Below, one piece after another: positions 52,431-61,795 of a stretch of DNA of 64,000 nucleotides. Below the pieces are notes generated by a model. It did no database searches, was not told where the DNA came from, and worked only from the letters and a program-made list of their open reading frames with translations. This DNA is from Planctomycetia bacterium (GTDB lineage Bacteria; Planctomycetota; Phycisphaerae; UBA1845; UTPLA1): assembly GCA_015200345.1 (NCBI GenBank), contig CP054187.1, positions 2,030,470 to 2,094,469 on the forward strand, given 5' to 3'. A program made the translations under genes and the position numbers. Each line of letters begins with the position of its first letter. Position 1 is the stretch's first letter.

Positions 52431-54524
52431 CTACCCTGTATGAACGAGCTGAAGCGCGTCGCGATGCCGCTCATGCAGGGCTGCGCGCAACGCCGCGTGC
52501 GCCGGCTTGGCCAGCGCCGGATCGCCCCGCAAGATATCATCGGCGTCCTGCTGGGCCAGCCGAAGCAGCGCCGCGTCCCCGATCAAATCGGCTGCGTGCA
52601 ACGCAGGCAACCCATGCTGCCTCGCGCCGATCAATTCTCCCGGTCCGCGCAGTCGCAAGTCCTCCTCCGCGATTTTGAAGCCATCCTGCGTCGATTCCAT
52701 GATGCGCAGCCGCTCGTTGTCCGCTGCGGCACGCGAGTCGGTCATCAGCAGGCATGTCCCCGGCTTCGCTCCACGACCAATTCGCCCGCGCAACTGGTGA
52801 AGCTGCGAAAGGCCGTAGCGCTCGGCGTGCTCAATCACCATCACGGTGGCGTTGGGCACGTCGATGCCGACTTCGATCACGGTCGTGGCCACGAGCACGT
52901 CGATCCGCCGGGCGAGGAATTCCTTCATGACGCGATCGCGCTCGTCGGCGGCGAGGCGCCCGTGCAGCAATCCGACGGCGCGGCCGGGAAAGACCTCCTG
53001 CGCCAGCCGCTGGGACTCGCGCGAGGCCGCTCGAATTTGCTGCGTGTCGGACTCGTCGATGACGGGATAGACCACGTAGGCCTGTTCGCCGGCTGCGAGG
53101 CACTGATTGACGAACCGCCACGCAGCCTCGCGCCCGACGGGTGTCACGACGCGCGTCTGAATCGGTGACCGCCCCGGGGGCAACCCCTGTATCGTGGTGA
53201 CGTCCAGATCCCCGAAGACGGTCATCGCCAGGGTGCGCGGGATGGGCGTCGCCGTCATGACGAGGTAGTGAGGAGACAGCCCCTTCTGACGGAGCACCGC
53301 GCGCTGGCGCACGCCGAAACGATGCTGCTCGTCGATGATGACCAACCCCAGGCATTTGAACGTCACGTCGGATTGAATCAGCGCGTGCGTGCCAACGACG
53401 AGATCGATCTCTCCAGCGGCCAGCGCACGAAGGGTCGCCGCACGATCGGCCTTGCGCATCCCGCCCGTGAGGCGCGCGAACCGCACGCGGCTGCCTTCGA
53501 GGTAGCGCGTGATCGATCGCAGGTGCTGCTCGGCGAGCAGTTCGGTCGGCGCCATGATTGCCGCTTGGGTTCGATTGGCGACGGCGAGCAGCGCGGCGTA
53601 CAACGCAACAACGGTCTTGCCACAGCCCACGTCCCCCTGAAGCAGTCGGTGCATCGGCCGACGGCGGGCCAGATCGGCGGTGAGCGCGCGAATCGCTCGA
53701 TCCTGCCCCGGCGTGAGCATGAAGGGAAAGCGGCGTCGTATCCGCGCGTCGATCTCCGGCGTAGACGGCAGCGGCCGCGCCGTATCGCCGGCGCGCGTCG
53801 CACGCCGGCGACCGACGGCAAGCTGGAGCAGCAGCAGCTCGTCGTATGCGAGCCGGCGCCGTGCCTGAATCGATTCGCCATCGCTTCGCGGGCGATGCAT
53901 CCCGCGCAACGCGGCGGCCAGCCCGATCAGCCCGCGGCGCTTCAGGTGATCGGGCGGCAGCGGATCGCGCACCAGCGACAGAAGTCGATCCAGGTGTGCA
54001 TGAATCAGTCTCGCGATGACCGGCGCCGGCAACTCCTGCGACGCGGGGTAGACCGCCTCGAATCGGGCGGGAGCCGATTCATCCACGGGTGGCGCATCCG
54101 CCCCCAGCACCTCGATCTTCGGGTTCACGAGTTGCGGCAAACGCTGAAACTCCGTGACCTTGCCGCTGGCGCGCACGACGTCGCCGCGGCGAATCTTGTC
54201 CGCCATCCAGGGCGCGTTGAACCACACGAGGCTGCATCGGCCGGTGTTGTCGATCAAGGTGGCCGTGGTGCGTCCGCCGCGCCAGCGACCCTCGGTCCGC
54301 ACGGCGGTGACGCGCCCGACGACGGTGGCGCTGGTGTCGTAATCGAGGTGGATGATCGTGCGCGCTTCGTTGCGCTCGTGTCGATGCGGCAGATGGTAAA
54401 GCAGATCGCCACAGGTGCGAATGCCCAGCCGCTCCAGGGCCGCGGCGCGCTTCGGACCGACGCCGGGCAGAAACTGGACCTGGTCGGTCAGCGAGGGCGC
54501 GGAGCGGGCGGCAGCAGTGCTCAT
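52431..54524 (-). CDS. recG: ATP-dependent DNA helicase RecG
   Basis: A 697-residue helicase that remodels stalled forks and Holliday junctions. A wedge/OB domain (FLPGVGPKRAAALERLGIRT, about 15-200) is followed by two RecA-like domains: Walker A GDVGCGKT near 300, DEQH near 395 (RecG uses DEQH), TATPIPRTLAMTVFGDLD, then AERYGLSQLHQLRGRIGRG and SRAAADNERLRIM. Length matches the family. ATG overlaps the LysM gene stop (ATGA). Confidence 0.97.
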   Translation of the reverse strand: MSTAAARSAPSLTDQVQFLPGVGPKRAAALERLGIRTCGDLLYHLPHRHERNEARTIIHLDYDTSATVVGRVTAVRTEGRWRGGRTTATLIDNTGRCSLVWFNAPWMADKIRRGDVVRASGKVTEFQRLPQLVNPKIEVLGADAPPVDESAPARFEAVYPASQELPAPVIARLIHAHLDRLLSLVRDPLPPDHLKRRGLIGLAAALRGMHRPRSDGESIQARRRLAYDELLLLQLAVGRRRATRAGDTARPLPSTPEIDARIRRRFPFMLTPGQDRAIRALTADLARRRPMHRLLQGDVGCGKTVVALYAALLAVANRTQAAIMAPTELLAEQHLRSITRYLEGSRVRFARLTGGMRKADRAATLRALAAGEIDLVVGTHALIQSDVTFKCLGLVIIDEQHRFGVRQRAVLRQKGLSPHYLVMTATPIPRTLAMTVFGDLDVTTIQGLPPGRSPIQTRVVTPVGREAAWRFVNQCLAAGEQAYVVYPVIDESDTQQIRAASRESQRLAQEVFPGRAVGLLHGRLAADERDRVMKEFLARRIDVLVATTVIEVGIDVPNATVMVIEHAERYGLSQLHQLRGRIGRGAKPGTCLLMTDSRAAADNERLRIMESTQDGFKIAEEDLRLRGPGELIGARQHGLPALHAADLIGDAALLRLAQQDADDILRGDPALAKPAHAALRAALHERHRDALQLVHTG

Positions 54525-54895
54525 GGAATAATGAGCTTCATGCCCACGGGGAGATTCCGCGGGTCTTTCAGGCGGTTTCGATTCGCGACAAGAATACGAT
54601 TGTATTTTAGACCGCTTCCGTAATAGCGCACGGCGAGGCTGTACAGCGTGTCGCCCGGCTCAACGATGTGGACGCGACCGGGCACTTCACCGGGCTGCAC
54701 GTAGTCCGCCGCCTCATCCGAACCGCCCAGGGTCGCTGATCTGGCGTCAACCTCATCGCTGGCCGCCGGCTGCGACGTCGTTCGTTCCGGAGCAGGGCAC
54801 CCCGAAAGCGTGATCCACATCGCCGCGCACCAAACGGCCCCCACCGCCGTCGAAACACGGGAGCGCGAGAAGCGAAATGGGTAGCGTGTCGCCAT
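54521..54895 (-). CDS. LysM-domain lipoprotein
   Basis: A 124-residue protein with a signal ending in ITLSGC (Cys33 lipobox), a short Ser/Asp linker, then one LysM domain (about 74-123: VHIVEPGDTLYSLAVRYYGS and LPVGMKLIIP) that binds peptidoglycan. The ATG at 54895 is preferred to a longer frame. It lies between the CNNM-type gene and recG and overlaps recG (ATGA), so these three genes probably share a transcript. Confidence 0.88.
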   Translation of the reverse strand: MATRYPFRFSRSRVSTAVGAVWCAAMWITLSGCPAPERTTSQPAASDEVDARSATLGGSDEAADYVQPGEVPGRVHIVEPGDTLYSLAVRYYGSGLKYNRILVANRNRLKDPRNLPVGMKLIIP

Positions 54896-54930
54896 GGCTG
54901 TGAAATTGTCGTCTGCGCACGCGGGCGCTG

Positions 54931-56010
54931 TCAACGCGGGCGGCGGATCGGCCATTGGCGCGTCTCGCTGCGAATGTCGCCGACAATCGACGCGAGAATA
55001 TCTTCCAGCGTCACGATGCCGAGTTCGTTACCGGTTTTGTCGCGAACCACGGCGAGATGCTGGCGGCTGGTGCGCAGATCCTCCAATGCGTCGATCAAAG
55101 GCTCGTCCGGATCGAGGTAACGCACCGGCGTGGCGAGATCGTGGAGAATCACGGCCTGTCCCGCGGCAATCGCGTTGGCATACAGCGCCATCTTCACGTT
55201 GACGACGCCGTTCACCTTGCCGGTGGCCGGGTCGCGGATCGGCCAGCGCGTGTAAGGCCGCTCGTGCAGGTAGGCGGCGAGTTCCTCGACGGTCCAGTTG
55301 CTCGGCGCGACGCCCGCGGAATGCATCGGAATCATGACATGCCGAACCGTAAGATCGGCGAAGTCGAAGGCCCGCCGGAGCAGTTCGCCGTGCTCCTCCT
55401 GGAACTCACCGGCGTCATCGGCGCGATCGACCATGATCTCCAACTCGTCCTCGGTCGGCACCGGCTCCTCGATCCTGATGCGACCGAGGCCAAGCATGCG
55501 GACGATGCCGTTGCCGGTCCAGTTCATCACGCGCACCAGCGGCAGGCAGACGATGTGGCAAAGCTGAATCGGGCGAGCCACGAACAGCGCGATGCGCTCG
55601 GTGTATTGCAAGGTCAGCGCCTTGGGCAGCAATTCACTTAACACGACCGTCAGGAAAGTGACGATCAGCAGGCCGGTGATGAGTCCGATGGGCCGCGCAT
55701 AGGACGCGGGCAGAATGAAATTGAGCGGCTGAAGCAGCCAGACGATGAGTCGCGTCATGCTCGGCTCGGTGACGGCGCCGATGAGAAGATTGGTGGCCGT
55801 GATGCAGATTTGAATGGTGGCCAGCGAGCCGCTGACGTCCTCCTTCAGACGCGACAACAGCAAGGCGGCTTCGATGCCCTGGCGCCGCAATTCCTCAATT
55901 CGCGTGCCGCGCATCGTGACCACGGCGTACTCGGCAGCCACAAAAAAAGCATTCACGCCGATGAGAATCGGCACCAGGAGCAATTGTAGAAACAGGGAAG
56001 GCTCGTGCAT
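54931..56010 (-). CDS. CNNM/HlyC-type DUF21-CBS membrane protein lacking the CorC domain
   Basis: A 359-residue protein. A DUF21 membrane domain (1-195; ANAFFVAAEYAVVTMR region and LSELLPKAL) is followed by a pair of CBS domains (about 215-350). The sequence ends with TLEDILASIVGDI, without the CorC_HlyC domain that usually follows. Family members are linked to Mg2+/Co2+ transport. The ATG at 56010 fits the family start (MHEPSLFLQLLLVPILIG). Confidence 0.88.
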   Translation of the reverse strand: MHEPSLFLQLLLVPILIGVNAFFVAAEYAVVTMRGTRIEELRRQGIEAALLLSRLKEDVSGSLATIQICITATNLLIGAVTEPSMTRLIVWLLQPLNFILPASYARPIGLITGLLIVTFLTVVLSELLPKALTLQYTERIALFVARPIQLCHIVCLPLVRVMNWTGNGIVRMLGLGRIRIEEPVPTEDELEIMVDRADDAGEFQEEHGELLRRAFDFADLTVRHVMIPMHSAGVAPSNWTVEELAAYLHERPYTRWPIRDPATGKVNGVVNVKMALYANAIAAGQAVILHDLATPVRYLDPDEPLIDALEDLRTSRQHLAVVRDKTGNELGIVTLEDILASIVGDIRSETRQWPIRRPR

Positions 56011-56134
56011 GGATCGAAAATAACCTACGCGGAGGCGGTCGGATTCGCAAAAATGAGCGAAAGCTCCCGAAGTGAGCAGCGCCCGGCGATCAGGCCGCGT
56101 TGGACGCACGACCTACCGACCGTCACGAATTCAT

Positions 56135-56560
56135 TCACACGCCCGGCCTATGCTCGCGATAGATCCAAGCCCCGAGCACCGTCGCGATGCACACTTCCAC
56201 CAGGCTCCATGGCGCGGCCACCCACAGCCGCCATCCCGTCAGTACATCGAGGTTGCTTAATGTCATCGTCATCACCAGTCCGGAGAGCAGCCACGTAACG
56301 GTGCCGGCGAGGACAGCCGTGCGCGGGCCGGCGCCGAAGCGCGTGCGAAAGCCGACGTAGATAAATACCGCCAGAAACCCGATGAGAAATCGCAGTCCCA
56401 GATGCTCGAACATCGACGCAGGCGTCATCGGAATCCTGGATTTGAATCGCTCGAAGTATTCCGGGCCCAGCACGAAATGTGCCAGGCAGATTCCGCTCAC
56501 GTTTACAAACAGCCCTGCCGCCAGGCCGCCAAGAACGAGTCGAGATCGATTGATGGCCAT
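56135..56560 (-). CDS. Small membrane protein, unknown
   Basis: A 141-residue protein with four hydrophobic segments (about 8-30, 56-76, 80-102, 112-134). I recognise no family. It starts at ATG 56560; the longer frame reaches 56590. It diverges from sdhA. Confidence 0.65.
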   Translation of the reverse strand: MAINRSRLVLGGLAAGLFVNVSGICLAHFVLGPEYFERFKSRIPMTPASMFEHLGLRFLIGFLAVFIYVGFRTRFGAGPRTAVLAGTVTWLLSGLVMTMTLSNLDVLTGWRLWVAAPWSLVEVCIATVLGAWIYREHRPGV

Positions 56561-56698
56561 GTGAATAGCCCCGCCTGATGTGCTGCCCACGGCTCATCTT
56601 AATCGCGGAAGCAAACGGCGTAGCGTCCCGATCACGGGAACGACAATGGCTGCTGATCCCGGCATTGAGACCCTTTGCCGATGTCTGATTGCTCACGC

Positions 56699-56728
56699 TT
56701 GCCGCCCCTACGCCGTGCGACGTAGAAT
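56699..56728 (+). promoter_or_regulatory. sdhA: Putative promoter of sdhA
   Basis: -35 TTGCCG (56699-56704), 18-bp spacer, -10 TAGAAT (56723-56728), 47 bp before the start codon. Confidence 0.4.
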
Positions 56729-56775
56729 CGCCTCCGCGCGGACGTGCAGTGCCGCGATGAAGGATGACAACAGGC

Positions 56776-58755
56776 ATGGCAAAGCAACGAGTGGCGATGA
56801 TCGGCGGCGGGTTGGCGGGGTTGGCCGGGGCGATGAAGCTGGCCGAAGAGGGCGTGGCCGTCGATCTGGTCAGCATGGTGCCGGTGAAGCGATCGCACAG
56901 CGTCTGCGCGCAGGGCGGCATCAACAGCGTGAACACCGTGACGCGCTCGCAGGGCGACAGCGAGTGGAAGCACCTCGATGACACGGTCTACGGCGGCGAC
57001 TTTCTCAATCATCAGCCGCCGGTGAAGGAGATGACCGACTGGGGGCCGAAAATCATCGACCTGCTCGATCGACTCGGCGTGCCGTTCAACCGCACCCCCG
57101 AAGGAAATCTCGACCGTCGTCGATTTGGTGGCACGCTCTACAAGCGCACGGCTTTCGCCGGCGCGACGACCGGCCAGCAATTGCTGTACGCGCTGGATGA
57201 GCAGGTGCGCCGATGGGAGACCGAGGGGCTGATCACCAAATACGAACACTGGGAGTTTCTGGGACTGATTCTCGACGACGCCGGCGTCTGCAAGGGCTGC
57301 GTCATTCAGGACATGTTCTCGATGCAGCTGAAAGCGCTTCGGGCCGACGCGGTCGTGATGGCGACCGGCGGTTGCGGGCTGATCTTCGGCAAGAGCACCA
57401 TGTCGATGATCTGCACCGGCGGCGCCAACGCGCGGGCCTTCCAGGAAGGCGTGAAGTACGCCAACGGCGAATTCATCCAGGTGCATCCGACGGCGATTCC
57501 CGGGGCCGACAAGCTGCGACTCATGAGCGAGAGCGCCCGCGGCGAGGGCGGCCGCGTCTGGGTCCCGCGCAAGCCGCAGGATCCGCGCGATCCGATGACG
57601 ATTCCCGAAAGCGAGCGCTACTATTTCCTCGAAGAGCGTTACCCGACCTACGGCAACCTCGTCCCGCGCGACATCGCCACGCGGGAAATTTTCGACGTGT
57701 GCGTCAACGGCGGCCTGTCGGTGGAGAAGGAAGACCTCTGCGTCTATCTCGATCTGACGCACCTCCCCCCCACCGCCCATCACAAACTCGAAGGCATCCT
57801 GGAGATTTACGAAAAGTTCGCCGGCGGCGACCCGCGCACGACGCCCATGAAAATCTTCCCCGCCGTGCACTACTCCATGGGCGGCCTCTGGGTCGATTAC
57901 GAGAAGGACGCAAAGACCGGCGGGCTGGCGCTCGGCTCGCCGCGCAACCAGATGACCAACGTGCCGGGTGTGTATGCCATCGGCGAGGCGGATTATCAGT
58001 ATCACGGCGCGAACCGCCTCGGCGCGAACTCGCTGCTTTCGTGCATCTTCGCCGGGCTGATCACGGCCCCCTCGATCATCAACTACTTCAAAGGCTGTAA
58101 ATCGGCCGCTGCCGATGCCCCAGCCCCCCTGTTTGACGGTGCCGTCAAACGGCACCATGACAAGTTCAAGGCGCTGGCCGCGCGAACCGGCGAGGAAAAC
58201 GCTTATGAACTGCACCAGGAACTGGGCCGCACGATGACGGCGAACTGCACGGTGGTGCGTTACAACGACAAGATCAAGCAGACGCTGGCGAAGCTCGACG
58301 AGCTGGCCGAACGGTACCAGAAGGCCCCGCTATCGGACACGGGCCAATGGACGAATCAGAATCTGTCCTTCGTGCGGGCGCTGGGCGACATGATCGTGCT
58401 CGCCAGGGTCATCGCGCTGGGTGCCTTGCAGCGCGACGAATGCCGCGGCGCACACTACAAACCGGACTTTGAAATCAGCGGCCTGGACCCGACCGCCGGC
58501 GACATGACGGCGCAGGCGCGCAAATGGTGCCAGCTCTTCAAAAAGCGTAACGACGACTGGCTCAAGACAACCATCGCCGAACACACGCCGTCCGGACCGA
58601 AGATGTCCTACGAGGCGGTGGACGTCAGCCTGATTCCGCCGCGACCGCGAACGTACGGCCTGAAGGGCGCGGAGGAAATCGAGCGCATCTGGAAGACGGA
58701 ATTCTCCGCCGGCAGCGCGGGCACGGAGAAGAAACAGGCTCCGGTCGCCGTTTGA
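56776..58755 (+). CDS. sdhA: Succinate dehydrogenase/fumarate reductase flavoprotein subunit
   Basis: A 659-residue flavoprotein of the TCA cycle and respiratory chain (complex II). It has MIGGGLAGLAGAMKLAEEG, His41 in KRSHSVCAQGGIN for covalent FAD, GEFIQVHPTAIPG, HYSMGGLWVDY, YGANRLGANSLLSC-like HGANRLGANSLLSC and RALGDMI. It is the Bacillus/Epsilonproteobacteria-like class. ATG 56776 is preferred; an ATG at 56764 has no spaced Shine-Dalgarno. Neither the iron-sulfur nor the cytochrome b subunit gene is adjacent. Confidence 0.95.
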   Translation: MAKQRVAMIGGGLAGLAGAMKLAEEGVAVDLVSMVPVKRSHSVCAQGGINSVNTVTRSQGDSEWKHLDDTVYGGDFLNHQPPVKEMTDWGPKIIDLLDRLGVPFNRTPEGNLDRRRFGGTLYKRTAFAGATTGQQLLYALDEQVRRWETEGLITKYEHWEFLGLILDDAGVCKGCVIQDMFSMQLKALRADAVVMATGGCGLIFGKSTMSMICTGGANARAFQEGVKYANGEFIQVHPTAIPGADKLRLMSESARGEGGRVWVPRKPQDPRDPMTIPESERYYFLEERYPTYGNLVPRDIATREIFDVCVNGGLSVEKEDLCVYLDLTHLPPTAHHKLEGILEIYEKFAGGDPRTTPMKIFPAVHYSMGGLWVDYEKDAKTGGLALGSPRNQMTNVPGVYAIGEADYQYHGANRLGANSLLSCIFAGLITAPSIINYFKGCKSAAADAPAPLFDGAVKRHHDKFKALAARTGEENAYELHQELGRTMTANCTVVRYNDKIKQTLAKLDELAERYQKAPLSDTGQWTNQNLSFVRALGDMIVLARVIALGALQRDECRGAHYKPDFEISGLDPTAGDMTAQARKWCQLFKKRNDDWLKTTIAEHTPSGPKMSYEAVDVSLIPPRPRTYGLKGAEEIERIWKTEFSAGSAGTEKKQAPVAV

Positions 58756-58804
58756 ATTGCGCGACGAGGGGCCGCGTTTTCACCACATCGTCCTGACTCG
58801 GACC

Positions 58805-61435
58805 CTATCCAGCAATCGCAGCACGCGACCGCTCCGAGTGGGAGAAGATAAAACCGTCCCCGCCGACATCGACCGTCACGCTATGGCCCGGCGCAAAATC
58901 GCCTGACAAAAGGTGCCGCGCCAGCGGATTCTCCACCTCCTGCTGGATGAGCCGCTTGAGCGGTCGCGCGCCGTAGATCGGGTCGTACCCGTCGCTCGCC
59001 AGCTTGTCCACCGCCTTGGGGGTGAGCGTCAGCGTGATGCCGCGTTCGGCGAGCCGATCGCGCAAGTGTTTGAGCTGAATGTCCACGATCGACCGCAGGT
59101 GTTCGCGCCCCAGACGATGGAAGATGATCGTCTCGTCCACGCGGTTGAGAAACTCCGGCCGGAAGTGCCGCTTGAGATCCTCGCGCACGGCGTGCTCGAT
59201 CTCCACCTCGGCCGCGCCCGATTCGCTCAACCGCTGGATGTGCTCGCTGCCGATGTTGCTTGTCATTGCGACAATCGTATTTCTAAAGTCGACCGTCCGG
59301 CCGTGACCGTCGGTCAGGCGACCGTCGTCCAGCACTTGCAACAGCACGTTGAACACATCGCGATGGGCTTTCTCGATCTCGTCCAGCAGGATCACCGAGT
59401 ACGGCTTGCGATGCACGGCCTCCGTCAGCCGACCGCCCTCCTCGTAACCGACGTAGCCCGGCGGCGCGCCGATCAACCGCGCAACGCTGTGCTGCTCCAT
59501 GAACTCGCTCATGTCGATGCGGATGAACGCCGATTCGTCGTCAAACAGAAACGCCGCCAGCGCCTTGCACAACTCCGTCTTGCCCACGCCCGTCGGACCC
59601 AGGAACAGGAACGAGCCGATCGGCCGATTCGGATCGCCCAGACCGGCGCGACTTCGCCGAACCGCATCGGCCACGGCGCGCACGGCGTCGTCCTGACCGA
59701 CGACGCGCTCGTGCAGCCGGTCCTCCATCTTCAGCAGCTTTTCCTTCTCGCCTTCGAGCATCCGTGCGACTGGAATGCCCGTCCACTTGCTGACGATCTC
59801 GGCGATCTCCTCGGCCGTTACCTCCTCGCGCAGCAGGCCGCCGCCCTCGCGGTGCAGCGCCGCCAGCTTTTCCTCCGCCTCGTGCATCTGCTTCTGTGCT
59901 TCAGGCAGTTCGCCATAGCGGATGCGCGCGGCTTTCTCCAGTTCGCCGCGGCGCTGCGCCTCATCCAACTCGGTCTGCAAAGTCTCGATCCGCTGACGCA
60001 CCGCCTTGATCGATTCAATCTGTCGTTTCTCGTTCTCCCATGCAGCCGTCAGCGCGGTGTTCCGCTCCTTCAGCTCCGCCAGGTGCTTCTCGTTCGCCGC
60101 GAGCTGCTTGCGGCTGGCGTCGTCCTTTTCCTTCTTCAGCGCCTCGCGCTCGATCTCCAGCTGCATGATGCGACGCCGCAGTTCGTCCAACTCCGCCGGC
60201 AAACTGTCGTTCTCGATCCGCAGACGCGACGCCGCCTCGTCCATCAGGTCGATGGCCTTGTCCGGCAAATGCCGATCCGCGATGTAGCGATGCGAGAGCG
60301 TGGCGGCTGCGACGATGGCGGAGTCCTGAATGCGCACCGCGTGGTGCGTTTCGTACTTGGGCTTCAACCCGCGCAGGATGGCGATCGTGTCTTCCACGCT
60401 CGGCTCGCCGACGTACACCGTCTGGAACCGCCGCTCCAGCGCCTTGTCTTTCTCGATGTGCTTGCGGTACTCCTCCAGCGTCGTCGCGCCGATGCATCGC
60501 AACTCGCCCCGCGCCAAGGCCGGCTTCAGCAGATTGCCAGCGTCCATCGAGCCTTCCGTCCTGCCCGCGCCGACCACCGTGTGCAGCTCATCCACAAACA
60601 GAATGATCGCACCGGCCGACTCGACGACTTCGCGCACGACGGCCTTGAGCCGCTCTTCGAACTCGCCGCGATACTTCGCGCCGGCGATCAACGCCCCCAT
60701 GTCCAGCGAGACGACGCGCTTGTTCTTGAGCGCTTCCGGCACGTCGCCGGCAAGGATACGCTGCGCCAGCCCCTCGACGATGGCCGTCTTGCCGACCCCC
60801 GGCTCGCCGATCAGCACGGGGTTGTTCTTCGTACGCCGCGCCAGCACTTGAATGCAACGGCGGATCTCCTCGTCGCGCCCGATGACCGGATCGAGCTTGC
60901 CCTTGCGCGCCAGTTCCACGAGATCGTGCCCGTACTTCTCAAGTGCCTGAAACGTGTCTTCGGGATTCTGCGACGTGACGCGCGCGCCGCCGCGCAACTC
61001 GCCCAGCGCCTTCTCGATGGCGGATCGTCCCGCGCCGCTGACCGTGAGAATCTCCCGCGCTTCGCTTTTCACGTCCGCCAGCGCCAGCAGCAAGTGCTCC
61101 GTGGAGATGTACTCGTCCTTCATCTTCTCCGCGATCGACTGTGCCGTTTCGATCACGTCCTGCAACGCGCGCGACGGCGACGGCGACGAACCGCTGACCT
61201 TCGGCAGTCGACCCAGCTCGGATTGTGCGATCGAGCGAATCTGATTGACGTTTGCTCCGGCCTTCTGCAACAACGGCACAACCATGCCGCCGTCCGCCGC
61301 GCTGCCGTGCGCGTCCTCGACGAGTGCGGCCAAGAGATGCAACGGCGAAAGCTCCGGATGGCCCTGCCGGCGCGCGAGCGACTCGGCGCCCTGCAAAGCC
61401 TCCATCGCCTTGATGGTAAACTGATCCTGTCTCAT
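58805..61435 (-). CDS. clpB: ClpB disaggregase (Hsp100)
   Basis: An 876-residue AAA+ chaperone that resolves protein aggregates with DnaK. The N-domain is followed by NBD1 with Walker A GEPGVGKT (about 205-212), the coiled-coil middle domain (about 410-530, [17 protein letters not shown]) that distinguishes it from ClpC/ClpA, and NBD2 with Walker A GPTGVGKT (about 609-616). The sensor [11 protein letters not shown] is near the end. No downstream terminator was seen in the 49-bp gap to sdhA. Confidence 0.97.
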   Translation of the reverse strand: MRQDQFTIKAMEALQGAESLARRQGHPELSPLHLLAALVEDAHGSAADGGMVVPLLQKAGANVNQIRSIAQSELGRLPKVSGSSPSPSRALQDVIETAQSIAEKMKDEYISTEHLLLALADVKSEAREILTVSGAGRSAIEKALGELRGGARVTSQNPEDTFQALEKYGHDLVELARKGKLDPVIGRDEEIRRCIQVLARRTKNNPVLIGEPGVGKTAIVEGLAQRILAGDVPEALKNKRVVSLDMGALIAGAKYRGEFEERLKAVVREVVESAGAIILFVDELHTVVGAGRTEGSMDAGNLLKPALARGELRCIGATTLEEYRKHIEKDKALERRFQTVYVGEPSVEDTIAILRGLKPKYETHHAVRIQDSAIVAAATLSHRYIADRHLPDKAIDLMDEAASRLRIENDSLPAELDELRRRIMQLEIEREALKKEKDDASRKQLAANEKHLAELKERNTALTAAWENEKRQIESIKAVRQRIETLQTELDEAQRRGELEKAARIRYGELPEAQKQMHEAEEKLAALHREGGGLLREEVTAEEIAEIVSKWTGIPVARMLEGEKEKLLKMEDRLHERVVGQDDAVRAVADAVRRSRAGLGDPNRPIGSFLFLGPTGVGKTELCKALAAFLFDDESAFIRIDMSEFMEQHSVARLIGAPPGYVGYEEGGRLTEAVHRKPYSVILLDEIEKAHRDVFNVLLQVLDDGRLTDGHGRTVDFRNTIVAMTSNIGSEHIQRLSESGAAEVEIEHAVREDLKRHFRPEFLNRVDETIIFHRLGREHLRSIVDIQLKHLRDRLAERGITLTLTPKAVDKLASDGYDPIYGARPLKRLIQQEVENPLARHLLSGDFAPGHSVTVDVGGDGFIFSHSERSRAAIAG

Positions 61436-61795
61436 GCTTTTTTCTCCGCTGGCGCGGCCCGCCTGTTACTCCAAAGCGCCGCCCCCGCAGGTTATACACG
61501 CCGTGTTCCCACAACCCCTGTAATCACAACTCTTTTACAGGCAATTAGTTACGCGGGCGTGGCGGCGCTCGGGCTGTCAGCATGGCAGACTGTTTTTGAC
61601 AGGTGGCAAACGGGGCGAGGCGGCTGCACGCTCCCCGACGCGCCGAACAGGCGACGGTGTGCGATACTTCCTCAACGCCGCAACGTTAAATGGATGCGGA
61701 AATGCCTCGTTGTCCCAGGCTGGTGCCGGGGCCGGGTTCCAAATAAGCGGCCTGACGATTTCACGCCACGGCCCATCGACGACAAGGAGTTCACC
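61436..61795. other. Intergenic region between clpB and the M16 peptidase gene
   Basis: About 360 bp between divergent genes. It contains the CCTGTAA inverted repeat and a TTGACA at 61597-61602 with no fitting -10. I see no gene or RNA. Confidence 0.55.
61517..61541. promoter_or_regulatory. Inverted repeat CCTGTAA-N11-TTACAGG upstream of clpB
   Basis: Perfect 7-bp arms with an 11-bp spacer, 82-106 bp upstream of the clpB start. It resembles a regulator site in layout, but not CIRCE (TTAGCACTC-N9-GAGTGCTAA). A minus-strand TATAAC (61497-61492) lies just downstream. Confidence 0.45.

Noticed and set aside
56632-58215. 527-codon open frame on the minus strand
   Set aside because: Antisense to sdhA; His/Arg-rich composition without domains.
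61436-61560. CIRCE element at clpB
   Set aside because: TTAGCACTC-N9-GAGTGCTAA is absent; only the different CCTGTAA repeat is seen.
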